This document shows, piece by piece, positions 10,583 through 23,057 of a DNA stretch of 64,000 bases. Position numbers and translations under genes: made by a program. Position 1 is the first letter of the stretch; each line of letters begins with the position of its first letter. Origin of the DNA: Annona cherimola. Taxonomy: Eukaryota; Streptophyta; Magnoliopsida; Magnoliales; Annonaceae. The notes beneath the pieces are model-generated. The model saw only the letters and a program-made list of their open reading frames with translations, had not been told where the DNA came from and did no database searches. Where the stretch lies: assembly GCA_030490835.1 (NCBI GenBank), contig CM059971.1, forward strand, positions 49,896,012 through 49,960,011, read 5' to 3'.

Positions 10583-12452
10583 ATGGCATCCCAATCGACT
10601 TCCGTTCCCGCATTTGCCGAAGGCCAATCTTTTACTAGGCCACCATTGTTTGATGGGAACAATTTCGGCTATTGAAAGCTACGTATGAAACAACTCATCA
10701 TGGCTACAGATATGGACTCTTGGATTGCTATCCAAGATGGTGTGAATTTGCCAATCGATGAAAGAGCTTCCAAATGGACCAATGAGGAAGTGAAAACTAT
10801 TAAGAGCAACGCCAAGGCTATGAATTCTTTATTTTGTGCTCTTACTGCTTCCGAATATGATAGAGTATCCTCTTGTCTAACTGCAAAAGAAATATGGGAT
10901 ACTTTAACATCTATCTATGAAGGAACTTCTCAAGTCCAAGGACAAGTAGAAATATTTTGATCGGAGAATTGGAAAGCTTTAGAATGCTAGAAACAGAAAA
11001 TATTTCTGAAATGTTTGATAGATTCTCTAAAATTACTAATGCCTTGAAAGGTCTTGGAAGAGCAATTTCTGAATCTGAACAGGTTATGAAGATTCTAAGG
11101 GCGCTACCCGATTCATGGACTCCAAAAATTACTGCAATAGAAGAAGCCAAATACCTAAACACATAGAAGCTAGAAGATCTTATTAGCTCATTAATGTTAC
11201 ATGAGCTAATCAAGAAAAGAAATGAAGATCACCACAAAGGCAAGAGAACCATTGCATTGAAAGCAGCACATAACTCGGATGAGTCCACCTCCTCATCCCA
11301 TAACGACGATGAAGACATTGCATTGTTAACCTGAAAATTTCGAAAGTTTGTAAGGAGAGAAAAGAACTTTAAAGATTTCGAAGAAAGACGGCGAAAAGAG
11401 AAGAAGAAGGATGCCACAAAGTGCTATAGATGCGGCGGTACGGGACATATGCAAGCTCAATGTCATACACCGGAAGAGAGATCAAAAGATCAACAAGAAA
11501 GGAAGGAAAGACATGAAAGCAGAAAATTCCAAAGGCCAAAGGGAAGAGGAATGTACGTGAACGAAGAAACTTCATCCACAAGTAGTTCCTCAACCGATGA
11601 TTTTAATGCGGCAAATTGTGCAAGAATATGTTGCATGGCGCGGATTGAGCAAGATGAAGATTTGTTGTGTTTAAACACAACGGAAGTTTTGGAAGAGCAA
11701 ACCACCTCAACCAAGTACACAAGTAATGAAGAGGTAACTTCCAAATTTTGCTATTCTCAATCTACTCACTCTTCTATTCAAGAATGTCTCAAATGTGCTG
11801 AATTAGAAGAATTACAACATGCATTTAATTCATTATATGAGAAAATAAAAAAACTAGGAAATAAGTAATCATTAAAGAGACAACAATGCAATTCCATTAT
11901 TATTGTAAATGGAAAACTAGCTGAAAGTACATCAAAACTGAAAGATGAAAATGAATTTCTTTTGAAAGAAGTAGAGAAATTGAAAAAGGAGAATGAATCC
12001 TTAAATGAGTCATTAGTTAAATTCTCTAATCCAGGAGAAAATGTGAGAATATTTCTGAACATGACCTCTCAAACAAATAAAAGAGGTCTTGGATACTCCA
12101 CATTTGAGCAAAGAGAAAGTGGCAAATCGAATGTGCCAATACTTGGGAAAAATCAAACCAAAACTGCACCTATCTATAAGCCCAAAGGGAAACACACTAC
12201 GTGGACTAGAAGGCCAATTGTTGAACAATACATACTTGGAGGCCTACTCCTAGATTACCAATGGCTTGCAATTTTTGCAATAAGATGGGTCATAAAGTCT
12301 ATAAATGTAACTTTAAGAAATTATATGACCATGGTGCAAAATTAATTTGGGTTCCAAGAAACACGAGATTTGGGCTTTCTAAGTTACAACAACAAAGATT
12401 AAATCAGGTTACTAACCCAAATGGACCCATAAAATGGGTACCAAAGAGATAA
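10583..12452 (+). pseudogene. gag: gag of Sirevirus A, broken
   Basis: Starts MASQSTSVPAFAEG like the other two copies, 35 bp after the PBS. It encodes the copia-type Gag N-terminal region, a first CX2CX4HX4C zinc knuckle (CYRCGGTGHMQAQC, near 11430), a Lys/Glu-rich coiled-coil stretch (about 11940-12030) and a second knuckle CNFCNKMGHKVYKC near 12265. Gag forms the virus-like particle and packages RNA. Breaks: TGA at 10673 (codon 31), a frameshift near 10938, TAG at 11164, TGA at 11332, TAA near 11866 and a frameshift near 12225. It ends at TAA 12450-12452, as the family does. Confidence 0.9.
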
Positions 12453-12474
12453 GATTTATTTGCTCATTTTTCAG

Positions 12475-15400
12475 ATATGTTTCAAAGCAAAGGCAAACAA
12501 CGTTTGGTTCATGGATAGCGGTTGCTCAAGGCATATGACCGGTGAAAGAAGTTTATTTCATAAACTCAAGCATTGCAACGATGGAACTATTGCTTTTGGA
12601 AATAATGAGAAAGGTAAAATCAAAGTAAAGGAAATATTTATAGTATTTTAAATGCATGTATGGAAAATGTATTATTTGTTGAAGGAATCAAGCACAATTT
12701 AATGAGTATTAGCCAATTATGTGACAAAGGATACAAGGTTGTGTTTGAATCATCTATATGTAATGTATTTGATGGAGAACATATCATGTTTAGCGGAAAA
12801 AGACATGGAAATGTATATTTGGTTTCACTGGATGAACTAGATGGTCAATGTCTAATGGCCATTGACAATGATCCATGGGTTTGGCATAAGAGGCTTGGGC
12901 ATATAAACATGACAAATATAAAGACCCTATGGAAGAAGAGTTTGGTAGAAAGATTGCCTAAATTGAAATATGACAAAGATAAAATTTGCAAGGCATGTCA
13001 ATTGTCAAAACAACCTAAAATGCCTTTCTCTACCAAAAAGGAGATTTCCACCACTAGGCCACTTGAATTGCTGCACATGGATCTATATGGGTCATCCGAC
13101 ATTTTAACCATTGGTGGAAAGAAATATGTGTTTGTAATAGTTGATGATTTTTCAAGATTCACATGGGTAATTCTCTTAGCTAGCAAAGATGAAGCCTTCT
13201 CTATGTTTGCAACTTTCGTAAACTTAGTACAAAATGAAAAACAATGTACTATTATGACCATTAGAAGTGATCATGGTGGTGAGTTTGAAAATAAACGCTT
13301 CATAGAATTATGTAATGAAAAAGGAATTCATCACACATTTTCTGCACCAAGAACACCACAACAAAATGGAGTGGTTGAAAGAAAAAATAGAACTATACAA
13401 GAGATGGCTAGAACAATGCTAAATGAGAGTAAATTATCCAAGAAATTTTGGGGTGAAGCTGTAAGTACAGCTTGTCATGTGTTGAACCGAGTTACCATTA
13501 GAGCTATCTTGAAAAAGACCCCATATGAGCTATGGAAATGTAGAAAACCAAATATTTCTTATTTTCATGCTTTTGGATGCACATGCTATGTTTTGAACAA
13601 TGGAAAAACCAACTTGGGAAAATTGGATGCTAAAAGTGATGAGGCAATATTCCTTGGTTACTCATCAAATAGCAAAACATATAGAGTCTTCAATAAAAGA
13701 AACCAAGTTGTAGAAGAGTCAATACATGTTATTTTTGATGAATGTAACCCATGCTCCAAAACAAAAGATGATTTAAGTGATGCAGATGATATAACAAGTA
13801 GCCTTGAAAAACTGCATGTGGAAAAGCAAGAAGATTCTATGGAGGAAAGGGTAAGTGAAGGTAATAATTCCTATAAACCTCCAACTGATTTAAAGTTCAA
13901 ACATGCCCATCCAATTGAGCAAGTTATAGGGAATGTGTATGAAGGTGTAAAAACTAGAAGGTCAAAACAAAACATTTGTGGACAATACGCCTTTGTATCC
14001 AAAATTAAACCAACCACTATTGATCAAGCTCTTGATGATGAAAACTGGATCATTGCAATGCAAGAAGAGCTAAATCAATTTGAAAGAAACCAAGTTTGGC
14101 ATCTTGTTCCAAGACCAAAAGATTGTACTGTCATTGGCACAAAGTGGGTATTTAGGAACAAATTGGATGAAAGTGGACTTGTAGTGAGAAACAAAGCTAG
14201 ACTTGTGGCAAAGGGATACTCATAAGAAGAAGGAATAGATTTTGAGGAATCCTATGCCTCGGTTACTAGATTAGAAGCTATTCGTATCTTACTAGCTTTT
14301 GCATCTCACATGAACTTTAAATTATTTCAAATGGATGTTAAAAGTGCATTTTTGAATGGATATATAAATGAAGAGGTGTATGTTGAACAACCACCTGGAT
14401 TTGAGGAGAAAGATCAATCTAAATTTGTATACAAATTAACCAAAGCATTATATGGATTAAAACAAGCTCCAAGAGCTTGGTATGAAAAATTAAGCAAATT
14501 TTTAATTGATCATGACTTTCAAAAGGGAAAGGTAGACACCACTTTGTTTATTAAATACAAAGAAAAAGATATCTTGATTATTCAAATTTATGTTGATGAC
14601 ATTATTTTTGGTGCTACTAATGAGATTCTTTGTCAAGAATTTTCTGAGCTTATGCAGAAAGAATTTGAGATGAGTATGATGGGGGAGCTAAATTTCTTTC
14701 TTGGACTACAAATCAAGCAACTAAATGAAGGGATTTTCATCAAGCAGTCCAAGTATATCAAAGAAATGTTGAAGAAGTTTGGCATGAAAAATAGCAAAGG
14801 AGCAAACACGCCTATGAGCTCAATAATTAAAATTGACAAAGATGAGAAAGGAAAAATAATTGATTTAAAATTATATAGAAGCATGATAGGTTCTTTATTA
14901 TATTTAACTGCTTCTAGGCCTGATATATTATTTAGTGTGTGTATATGCTCTAGATTTCAATCATGTCAAAAAGAATCACACTTGGTAGCTATAAAAAGAA
15001 TTTTCAGATATTTGGTAGACACTACCAACATAGGACTTTGGTATCCAAAGGTCTCTAATTTTGATCTAATCGGCTACTCGGATGCGGATTTTGACGGTTA
15101 CAAAGTAGATAGAAAAAGCACTAGTGGAACATGTCAATTTCTTGGGAACATGTTGGTTTCATGGTTTTCAAAAAAACAAACTAGTGTTGCTCTATCTACA
15201 GCGGAAGCCGAATATATAGCCGCCGGGAGCTGTTGTGCCCAATTGCTTTGGATGAAACAACAACTTAGGGATTATGGAATGGATTTTAAAGATAAACCTA
15301 TTAAATGTGATAATACTAGTGCAATATGTTTAACTAAAAATCCAGTATTGCATTCTAGGACCAAGCATATAGACCTTAGACATCATTTTATTAGAGAACA

Positions 15401-15533
15401 TGTAGAAAATCATAACATATGTTTGGAATATGTAAGAACAGAGGATCAAATTGCAGATATATTCACCAAACCTCTTGCAAAAGAATCATTTTATAAAATT
15501 AGAAATGATAAGGGAATGCTTGAATTAACTTAG
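12475..15533 (+). pseudogene. pol: pol of Sirevirus A: protease, integrase, RT, RNase H
   Basis: It lies in the +1 frame relative to the end of gag. Protease: WFMDSGCSRHMTG (about 12503). GAG-pre-integrase zinc region: WHKRLGH to CKAC (12880-13000). Integrase core: DLYG (Asp at 13080), RSDHGGEF, then [11 protein letters not shown] giving the DD35E set. RT: the YVDD box is intact at 14589-14600. RNase H: GYSDADF and [10 protein letters not shown]. Breaks: a frameshift near 12650 and TAA at about 14223 (a CAA in the other copies), plus an A-to-S change nearby. The remaining blocks 12660-14225 and 14310-15533 are long and open, so decay is modest. It ends MLELT. Confidence 0.92.
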
Positions 15534-15630
15534 CAAAGCACAAACTGAGGGGAGCACAGGTTCAGGGGGAGCAACCCCACCATTCTCAAAATGTTTTACC
15601 CACTCTATCTCAGTTTTTTGATACATTGAC

Positions 15631-15643
15631 AAAAAGGGGGAGA
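15631..15643 (+). promoter_or_regulatory. Upstream PPT-like tract, Sirevirus A
   Basis: AAAAAGGGGGAGA preceded by TTGAC, about 200 bp before the true PPT. The same second tract is present in Sireviruses B and C. Confidence 0.7.
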
Positions 15644-15830
15644 AGAGATCGAGATTTGAGTCTAAGTGGTTTTAAGAAGAGATCGTGATTGGAGTCTAAG
15701 TTTTTATGACTGGTTTTTGTTTGAATATTTTTTATTGTTTGCATGAGTATGTTAAAAACTTCAAAATGCAAAATTGGCATATTTTTAAGACATTGAAAGG
15801 TATACACTCAAATCAGTTTTGTCAATCATC

Positions 15831-15844
15831 AAAAAGGGGGAGAT
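15831..15844 (+). promoter_or_regulatory. Polypurine tract of Sirevirus A
   Basis: AAAAAGGGGGAGAT directly precedes the 3' LTR start TGTTGAAAATATG. Confidence 0.9.
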
Positions 15845-17574
15845 TGTTGAAAATATGTGGAAAATAAGCCAAGTCTATGTTTTGATGATTAACAAATCAA
15901 TTTGAGTAAGTTTTGGTTACTAACATGTTTGTGGAAATGACTTAAGGTTATAAATTTGAAGAATATGAAGCATGGCAAGTCAAGTCGATTTCCAAGTTGA
16001 CTCAGGCTTCGACTTAGGCTAAGTCGATCCCCAAGTCGACTCAAGAAGCGACTTCAAAACGTCATTTCCTTCCAGAGTTGAAATCGAGAACGAGAATTAC
16101 CGAAGTCGCATCCCAAGTCGACTTCGCTTGCGACTTGAGGTGAAGTCGCAGACCAAGTCGACTCCAGTCGTGACTTGGAGGCGTTATTTCTGTCCAGAGT
16201 TGAAATCGAGGAGCAGAGCTGCCGAAGTCGGACATGAAGTCGACTCCGTATGCGACTTGGGTAAAGTCGCAGACCAAGTCGACTCCAGTATCGATTTCAG
16301 TTGGACAGGGCAAAAATTTCAGAAGCCAAATCGGGGATTAGATCGACTTCAAGGTAGAACTTGAGTCAAGTTGAAGATCAAGTCGACTTCAATGTTCGAC
16401 TTGAAACATATGAAGACTAATCCAAGTCCAAAGAAAGCAAGATGCATGAATTCAACTATTCTAATCAAAATATATTGGACTTGTTCATGAATACAAAAGA
16501 TTCAAGACTCAAGGACTCAAGGTTTACAAATCATGGAGCTAAAGGACATCAAGCTAGAATGATAACACAGTGGTCCAAAGAGATATAAATCAAGGAAGAA
16601 ACAACCAAACATGAAGAAACTCAAGCAAGCAAAGCATTCCAAGGATTTCAAGTTCATCAAGCAAGCTGCCGAGGTGAAGTCGCACCCGAAGTCGACTCCA
16701 CCTGCGACTTGAGTCAAGTTGAGGACCAAGTCGACCCAGACTGGAACTTGAAGAAGTTGCGAACAGGCGAAGTCGCACCCGAAGTCGACTCCACTTGCGA
16801 CTTGGGTCGCAACGGTCGGAAAATTTTTGAACGTTGGCACATTAAATGCGCGCCACCTACCTCCAAACGTTCGGATTCCCTCCACAATTATAAAAGGCAT
16901 TCAACATGAACGAGGAGGGTAGCTGAGAATCATTGAATTTGCATAACTCCTATCTTCAAGAGCATTAAGTGATCAAGCCAACATTTAGAAGAAGAACTTT
17001 GCTTCCAAACTGTCAAGAGCTTCTTGCTGAATCTCTAAGTCTACACTACAAGTTCTTCTCTACGCCAAAACTGCCTCTACATAACAGTAACATGTAGAAA
17101 CTTTCTTTAATTCTTATTGTTGTATTGAACTTGATTTAGTTTGGGTAACTAAGATCAAGTGTAAGCAAAGTAGTGTGTGATTGGAGTGGAACTCGTCACC
17201 TACTTGAGCTGTGGTTGTATATGCCCCCTAGAGCTAGAATCTAGAAGAGAGCGGAGGCTCTGGTTATATATGCCCCCTAGAGAGCTAGAATCTAGAAGAG
17301 AGTGGAGACTCTAGTTGTATTCGCGTAATACATAGTGGAACCTAAGTCACAAGAGGTATGAGCTTGGAAGAGTGGAGTAAGGAGGTTGCCCGAACTACTA
17401 TAAAATCTTGTGTGTTCATTTTTGTTTCTGCTCTTTACATTATTGCTCTCATTTTGTTTCTTCATAAAGGGGACTAGATTAATCCGGGGTAAAGTTTCTG
17501 TTTAAGTTGTAAATTTTTAAATACCCAATTCACCCATCCCCTCTTGGGTAATTGCCATCAACTCGGGACCAACA
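15845..17574 (+). repeat. 3' LTR of Sirevirus A
   Basis: 1,730 bp, TG to CA. It holds the GTCGAC dyad array (about 15975-16810), a TATA box at 16889-16895, and a local duplication near 17215-17315 in which TGCCCCCTAGAG and CTAGAATCTAGAAGAGAG occur twice. Short open frames across the array on both strands are a by-product of the repeat. Confidence 0.92.
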
Positions 17575-17827
17575 ATTAATTGATCAAATTAATAAAAGGG
17601 TTTCCAATATAAAACTTAATTCAAACCCATTTAATTCTATAGTAACAAATAAAATGTAATTTCAAGCCAAAAGATCACGAAAATTATTTAAATTGCTTGA
17701 AATTAATATTTAATACCCAAATGTTACAAAAACATATTTTAAACCAAATTTCACATTAAACCCAAATAATTTCCCACCAAATTGGTATAAAATGCCCGCA
17801 AAATATATTCTTAATTTCCAATTATCA
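17575..17827 (-). repeat. Athila-like LTR, right piece
   Basis: Continues 9056-9532 after Sirevirus A. It matches 60226-60476 and, in reverse, 2962-3230. It ends at the LTR terminus, CCAATTATCA on the plus strand. Confidence 0.85.
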
Positions 17828-19278
17828 AATACCCTCACATTTGAACTTTTGCTTGTCTGCAAGAAAATATAAAGGAATTCAAGAACAGATTGCAAAATTT
17901 CAAAACTTTGAGCAAAAACTGAAAATACATGTTCAACCAACGATCAAACACTAATGAGAGTATTAAACTAAAATTTTTGAAACATGACACTCTTTGAAAA
18001 TATCAGTCAACAATCCCTTCTCACATGAGTAATGTATACCTTATCACTTACTTTGCTTTCAATCATTAAGTGTTCAAAAATTCCCGTAATAAACACTCAA
18101 TTATCAGATATCTTCTCCATTTATTTGGTTATTCAATACACACATTCAATAATTCAAGTTATGGTAGTATTGCAGAAAATATCAGTTAAATTACCTCCTA
18201 TACATCTCATCAAATTTTTTTACATTTAAATTTCCTCTACCAACTTAATTAGCCAATTCATAGGATCATAAAGACTTAGTAGGACAACGGTTAGGTTTGG
18301 AACAAGAAATAAAATTTCAAAAATTGAACCTTCTCCACATGACTTGAGCCTCATTTTATAACAGGAAATAATGCTACCCCCACACTTAGCGCTTTCATTC
18401 TCTTTCAAGCCTGTTCTTACCCTTGGTTAGTAGTTTTTTTTTTACCAAGTCCGGCAATAATTTCCCTCACTATATTTCAGGGTATCTAGGAAGTCATTTT
18501 CATTATTTGCATAGTCAGGAGATTGAACTTTATTCCCATTTCACTTTTCAGCTCAGAATTCAATTTCAAAGTTGGTTCAACAAAGTGGGAATTGAGGTTT
18601 AGAAAAAAAAATTTAAGTCCAGGCTCAATAGAGGTTAACAACTGTTATACTTTTAAAGATAGGCTCATCATGAAAAAAATGCCTTAATCATGTCCATGAA
18701 TTGGTTACATAAAGTTTTGGCTTTGAAAATTCTTCAACCAGAATAAAATTTTTCATGTATATGGGAAAAACTACCTTCTTAAATGATAATTGTGTGTATT
18801 AGAAAAAATTTTGATAAATTAGAGAGGATTACTCTGATTTTGAAAGAAAACAAAATTGGTTTCTTGATATATCAGTTTCATCAAGTGATTTAGGACAAAC
18901 ATCCAAGAATTTTCAACAAGTACATGCTCAAAAACAAATTTAATATCTCATTAAGGTTCAACTTTTCCTAACTCAAAGATTTTGAAATTCCAAGTATGGT
19001 TTGCTTTTAAGACATACAAGAGTTCAAAGTGGAGTCTAATATCACATTTTATGAAAGAATTACCCAAAGTTTTAAATTTTTTTAAAATTTAGCAAAAATT
19101 ATAATCATGACAAAAATATAATCATCTGGGTAGTGGAAGAAATATTCAGAGAAAATTAATGCAACACATTCACCTCCACACTTGAAATTGACATTGTCCT
19201 CATTGTAAATCATGCCATCAAAATAAAGGAAGGAATTGTAAAAATATGAGATGTTAACTTCCCTGTTTTGGCAAGTTG
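17828..19278 (-). other. PPT and 3' noncoding region of the minus Athila-like element
   Basis: Reverse-strand homologue of about 1490-2961. The stretch 18226-18408 read on the minus strand mirrors 2368-2562. No gene is seen. The PPT (reverse of AATACCCTCACATTTG) has lost part of its G-run. Confidence 0.7.
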
Positions 19279-20966
19279 TGTTGGAAATATGTGGAAAATA
19301 AGTTAAATCTATGTTTTGATGATTAACACATCAATTTGAGTAAGTCTTGGCTACTAACATGTTTGTGGATATGTTTAAGGGATATACATGTGAAGAACAT
19401 AAAGCATGGACGGCCAAGTTGTTCCCCAAGTCGACTCCAAGATCGACTTCAAGAAACCAAATATGTCCAGAGTTGAAAATGGGAGAAGAACAAGTGAAGT
19501 CGCAGGCCAAGTCGACTCCACTTGCGACTTGGGAAACCAAGTCGCAAACGAAGTCGACCTCACCATCGACTTCAGACGAGAAATTCACTCCAGAGTCGAA
19601 TTTGGGACAGCAATATGCCGAAGTCGCAAACGAAGTCAACTCCAGTTGCGACTTGGGCGAAGTCGCAGACGAAGTCAACCCCAAGCTCGACTTGACGTTC
19701 TCAAAGCTCAAAGATGCAGTTTCAAGCTCATTCCAAGAATCGACTTGAGTTTTCTCAAGACCAAATCAAGAGAACAAATTATTATCAATGAGTCTCTCAA
19801 GTCCAAGACAAAACTTCAAACGTATTTGAAGATAAAGAAACTCAACTCATGAAGACGAGTATCAAAAGCAAGATGCATAAACTCAAGGACTCAAGGCTTG
19901 CAAAATCATGGAGCTAAAGAAAAATAAAGACGATAACTCAAAAGGAAATGAAAAATGCAAAGGAAATGAAGGAACCAAGCATTCCAAGATTTCAAGTTCA
20001 TCAAGCATCCTGCCGAGGTGAAGTCGCACCCGAAGTCGACTTCACCTGCGACTTGGGTCAAGTCGATACCCAAGTCGACCCGACCTGGAACTTGAAGTCG
20101 CTACGGAGAAGCGAAGTCGCACCCGAAGTCGACTTCAGCTGCGACTTGTGTCAAGTCGATACCCAAGTCGACCCGACCTGGAACTTGAAGTCACTACGGA
20201 TAAGCGAAGTCGCACCCGAAGTCGACTCCATCTGCGACTTGGGTCGCAACGGTCGGATATTATTCAAACGTTGGCGCATTTAATGCGCGCCAACCACCTT
20301 CTAACGTTCGGATTCCCTCCACAATTATAAAAGGGAGTTATTGTGGACGAGGGAAGTAGTGAGAATCATTAAGTGTGCTTAACTCCTATATTCAAGAGCT
20401 CTAAAGAGATCAAGCCATTCAAAGAGGAAGAACTTTGCTTCAAACTGCCAAGAGCTACTTGCTGAACCATTATCATTGCTGTTCAAGTTCTTCTCCGTGC
20501 CAAATCTGTGTCTACACAACAGTAACGTGTAGAAACTTTCTTTTGTTTATTCTTGTTGTATTGAACTTGATTTAGTTTGAGGAACTAAGATCAAGTGTAA
20601 GCAAAGTAGTGTGTGATTGGAGTGGAACTCATCACCTACTTGTGTTGTGTTGTGTTGAAGCCCCCTAAAGCTGGAATCTAGAAGAGAGCAGTGGCTCTAA
20701 TTGTATTTGAGGAATACAATAGTGGAACCCAAGTCACATGGAGTGTGAGCTTGGAAGAGTGGAGTAGGGAGGTTGCCCGAACCACTATAAAAATCTTGTG
20801 TGCTTGATTTATATTTCCGCTCCTTACATTATATTGCTTTCCATTTTGTTTCTTTATAAAGGGGAATAGATTAATCCGGGGTAAAGTTTCTGTTTAAGTT
20901 ATAAATTTTTAAATACCCAATTCACCCCTCCCCTCTTGGGTAATTGCCATTAACTCGGGACCAACA
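19279..20966 (+). repeat. Solo Sirevirus LTR, plus orientation
   Basis: TGTTGGAAATATG to GGGACCAACA, 1,688 bp, flanked by target duplication AGTTG (19274-19278 and 20967-20971). No internal region remains, so it most likely arose by recombination between the two LTRs of a full copy. It contains the dyad array and a TATA box at 20327-20333. Confidence 0.93.
20021..20240 (+). repeat. 93-bp tandem repeat within the solo LTR array
   Basis: Units with AAGTCGCACCCGAAGTCGAC start at 20021, 20114 and 20207; the third is partial. Each holds one nested dyad plus a spacer with AAGTCGACCCGACCTGGAAC. The period is a multiple of three, which keeps a chance frame open. Confidence 0.88.
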
Positions 20967-22655
20967 AGTTGAACCGAATTTTCATCCATGGTGCTTCCTT
21001 ATAAGTAAGCTCTAAAAAGTAACTAATAAAACTCCAAATTAAAAAGCATCAAAATTCTAAAAGAAACTAAAAGAAAAAATAAAACTGAAACTCCCCTAAA
21101 AGGAAAAAGAAAAGTTCGGGTTGCCTCCCGAAAGCGCTTGGTTTAAAGTCGTCAGCCCGACTATAGTTTGATCATTTGATGTTAATCAACTCCAACTTTT
21201 GCATTTCCGTGATTCTTTTTCTTGCTTCCAGATTTTCTCGCATTCGTCGTTCCTTGAATTGGCCTCCATATTTGCTTGAGAACTTTTCCTGCCAATGAAC
21301 CGTTGCAATTAGTTTTAAAAGAACGACAAGAGGGAGAATGAATAGTTACCAATTTGTCAGCTTTTCTCTTTTGTTCATCAGATTTTTGTTGTTTTGATCT
21401 CCCACTTTCAGATGTTGCTATAGATTTAGCAACTTATTGATTCAAGTCTTCCACAACTTCTCCTTTACTTGTGTACGTCTGAGTTGAAATTCCTTTGTCT
21501 GTTGACTCATAGACCACATCAACCCATAAACAAGAGTTATCAAGAGAGGAGTTTTTCATGGTTGAAAAGAGGTTGAATTCTATTTTTTCATTTCCAACTG
21601 TCAGAGAAAGTTTACCATTCTTGACGTCTATGATGGCTCCAGTAGTGGCTAAGAAAGGTCGTCCAAGAATTATTGGAATTTGGCGGTCATCCTCCATGTC
21701 GAGGACTACAAAGTCGATTGGGATGAACAGCTTGCTTACTTTCAAGGGAACATCTTCAAGAATACCAACTGGAAATTTGATTGATTGATCGGCCAGTTGG
21801 AGAGACATAGAAGTTGGTTTTGGATCGCCGATGTTCAGCTTTTTATAGATGGAGAGAGGGATCAGACTTACATTGGCTCCGAGATCACATAGCGCCTAGC
21901 TAATTTGGAAATTCCCAAGAGCACAAGGAATAGAGAAGCTGCTAGGATTCTTTAGCTTTTCAAGTAGCTTGTTCTGCAAGATGGCGCAGCACTCCTCAGA
22001 CAGTGCAATGGTTCCGTGCTCCTCGAGCTTTCTTTTGTTGGACAGCATCTCCTTTAGGAATTTTGCATAAGTTGGCATCTGAGAGATCATGTCGAGAAAT
22101 GGCACGCTGATTGATAAGTTCTTGAGTGTTGAAATAAATTTCTCGAACTACTTTGGAAGTTTTTCCTGTCTTTGCCTTTGCAGGAAGGGAAGAGGAGGCT
22201 TATAAGGAGGTGGTGGGACATACAACTTCTCCACCACTGGTTCGGGTTGTGGCTCATCTCCTTACTTCTGTTCCTGCTCGGCCTCCTTTTCAGTGTCAAT
22301 TTGAGGTGGTTGAGGTGGGTCAAGCTGCTTTTCACTCCGCAAGGTAATTATCTACACTTGTTCCCTAGGGTTTACTTTAGGTTGGCTAGGGAGTTTGCCT
22401 TGGTCTCTATGGGATGAGGTAGTGGCATGTTGGGCAATTTGGTTTTCAAGCAATTTAATATGGGTTTTCATTTGGCTCATTTCTTCAAGTAGTTTGTCAA
22501 TCAAAGGATTAGAGGATGGTGCTTGAGGTGGTTCAGGTAGCGTGGGCTGAGTTTGGTATGAGGGAGGGTTCAGTGGTCTTCTTAGGAAACCAGATGGTTT
22601 ATTATTTTGAGTATAGTTTTGGGTATTCGACTGGTTTAAACAATTAGGGTGGTTT
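20967..22655 (-). pseudogene. gag C-terminus and protease of the minus Athila-like element
   Basis: Read right to left. 22655-22340 encodes a Pro/Gln-rich gag tail and a coiled segment (LIDKLLEEMSQMKTHIKLL). 22105-21896 encodes MPTYAKFLKEMLSNKRKLEE. After a TAG comes the protease, with an intact catalytic CDLGAN near 21870, then VPLKVSKLFIPIDFVVLDME and PIILGRPFLATTGAIID (21808-21434). After protease the sequence runs through about 300 bp of Lys/Ser-rich tail straight into the post-pol block near 21120-21160, with no RT or integrase. The catalytic motif is better kept than in the plus-strand copy. Confidence 0.75.
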
Positions 22656-23057
22656 ATTATTTTGTGAATGTTATGTAGGTTAAACTACCCTAGGTTTAAG
22701 GTATTATGGATGCCCAAAAAGAATTGGGAAAAGAAGCCCTAAAATTGATTTTTATAGATTGTATGAAAGTGTGTTTAACTGATGTGAAACGGGACTCAAA
22801 ACGTGTAGGCAACTTGCTGTTTTGAGAAATGATAATTCTTGAATGTTACATATGTGTTAAATTCCTAAATATGGATTAAGAAAAGTGGGATTACATGCTG
22901 AAATTTCGGAATTATATGATTGCATAGGGTTATGTGTCAAAAGACACATTAAATGGGTGAAAAATGGGTTCCAAACTTGCTGTTTTGGAAACCTATGACG
23001 AGTGGATTTAAATCTCATAAAAATACCCTAAATTCAGTGGTAATTAAGGGTAATTAA
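22656..23057 (+). repeat. Tekay 5' LTR, piece 1 (left end missing)
   Basis: From TTTGTGAATG it matches 47100-47495 of the 3' LTR. It joins Athila-like gag without an LTR terminus. It ends in ATTAA, the duplication of the following solo LTR. Confidence 0.85.

Larger units (their letters stand above)
9533..17574 (+). mobile_element. Sirevirus A (Ty1/copia, SIRE lineage), complete but defective
   Basis: It is bounded by TGTTGGAAAT and GGGACCAACA, with target duplication ATTAA on both sides (9528-9532 and 17575-17579). The uninterrupted target survives in the other Athila-like LTR near 60213-60250, where GTCATTAATTAATC reads through. Internal order is PBS, gag, protease, integrase, RT and RNase H, then two PPT-like tracts. 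The SIRE assignment comes from the large gag with two distant zinc knuckles, the WFMDSGCSRHMTG protease start, the RT and the AAAAAGGGGGAGAT PPT. Stops and frameshifts make it non-autonomous now. Confidence 0.92.

Noticed and set aside
20021..20240. CRISPR-like array of regularly spaced repeats
   Set aside because: The repeats are contiguous 93-bp tandem units without unique spacers, inside a plant LTR.
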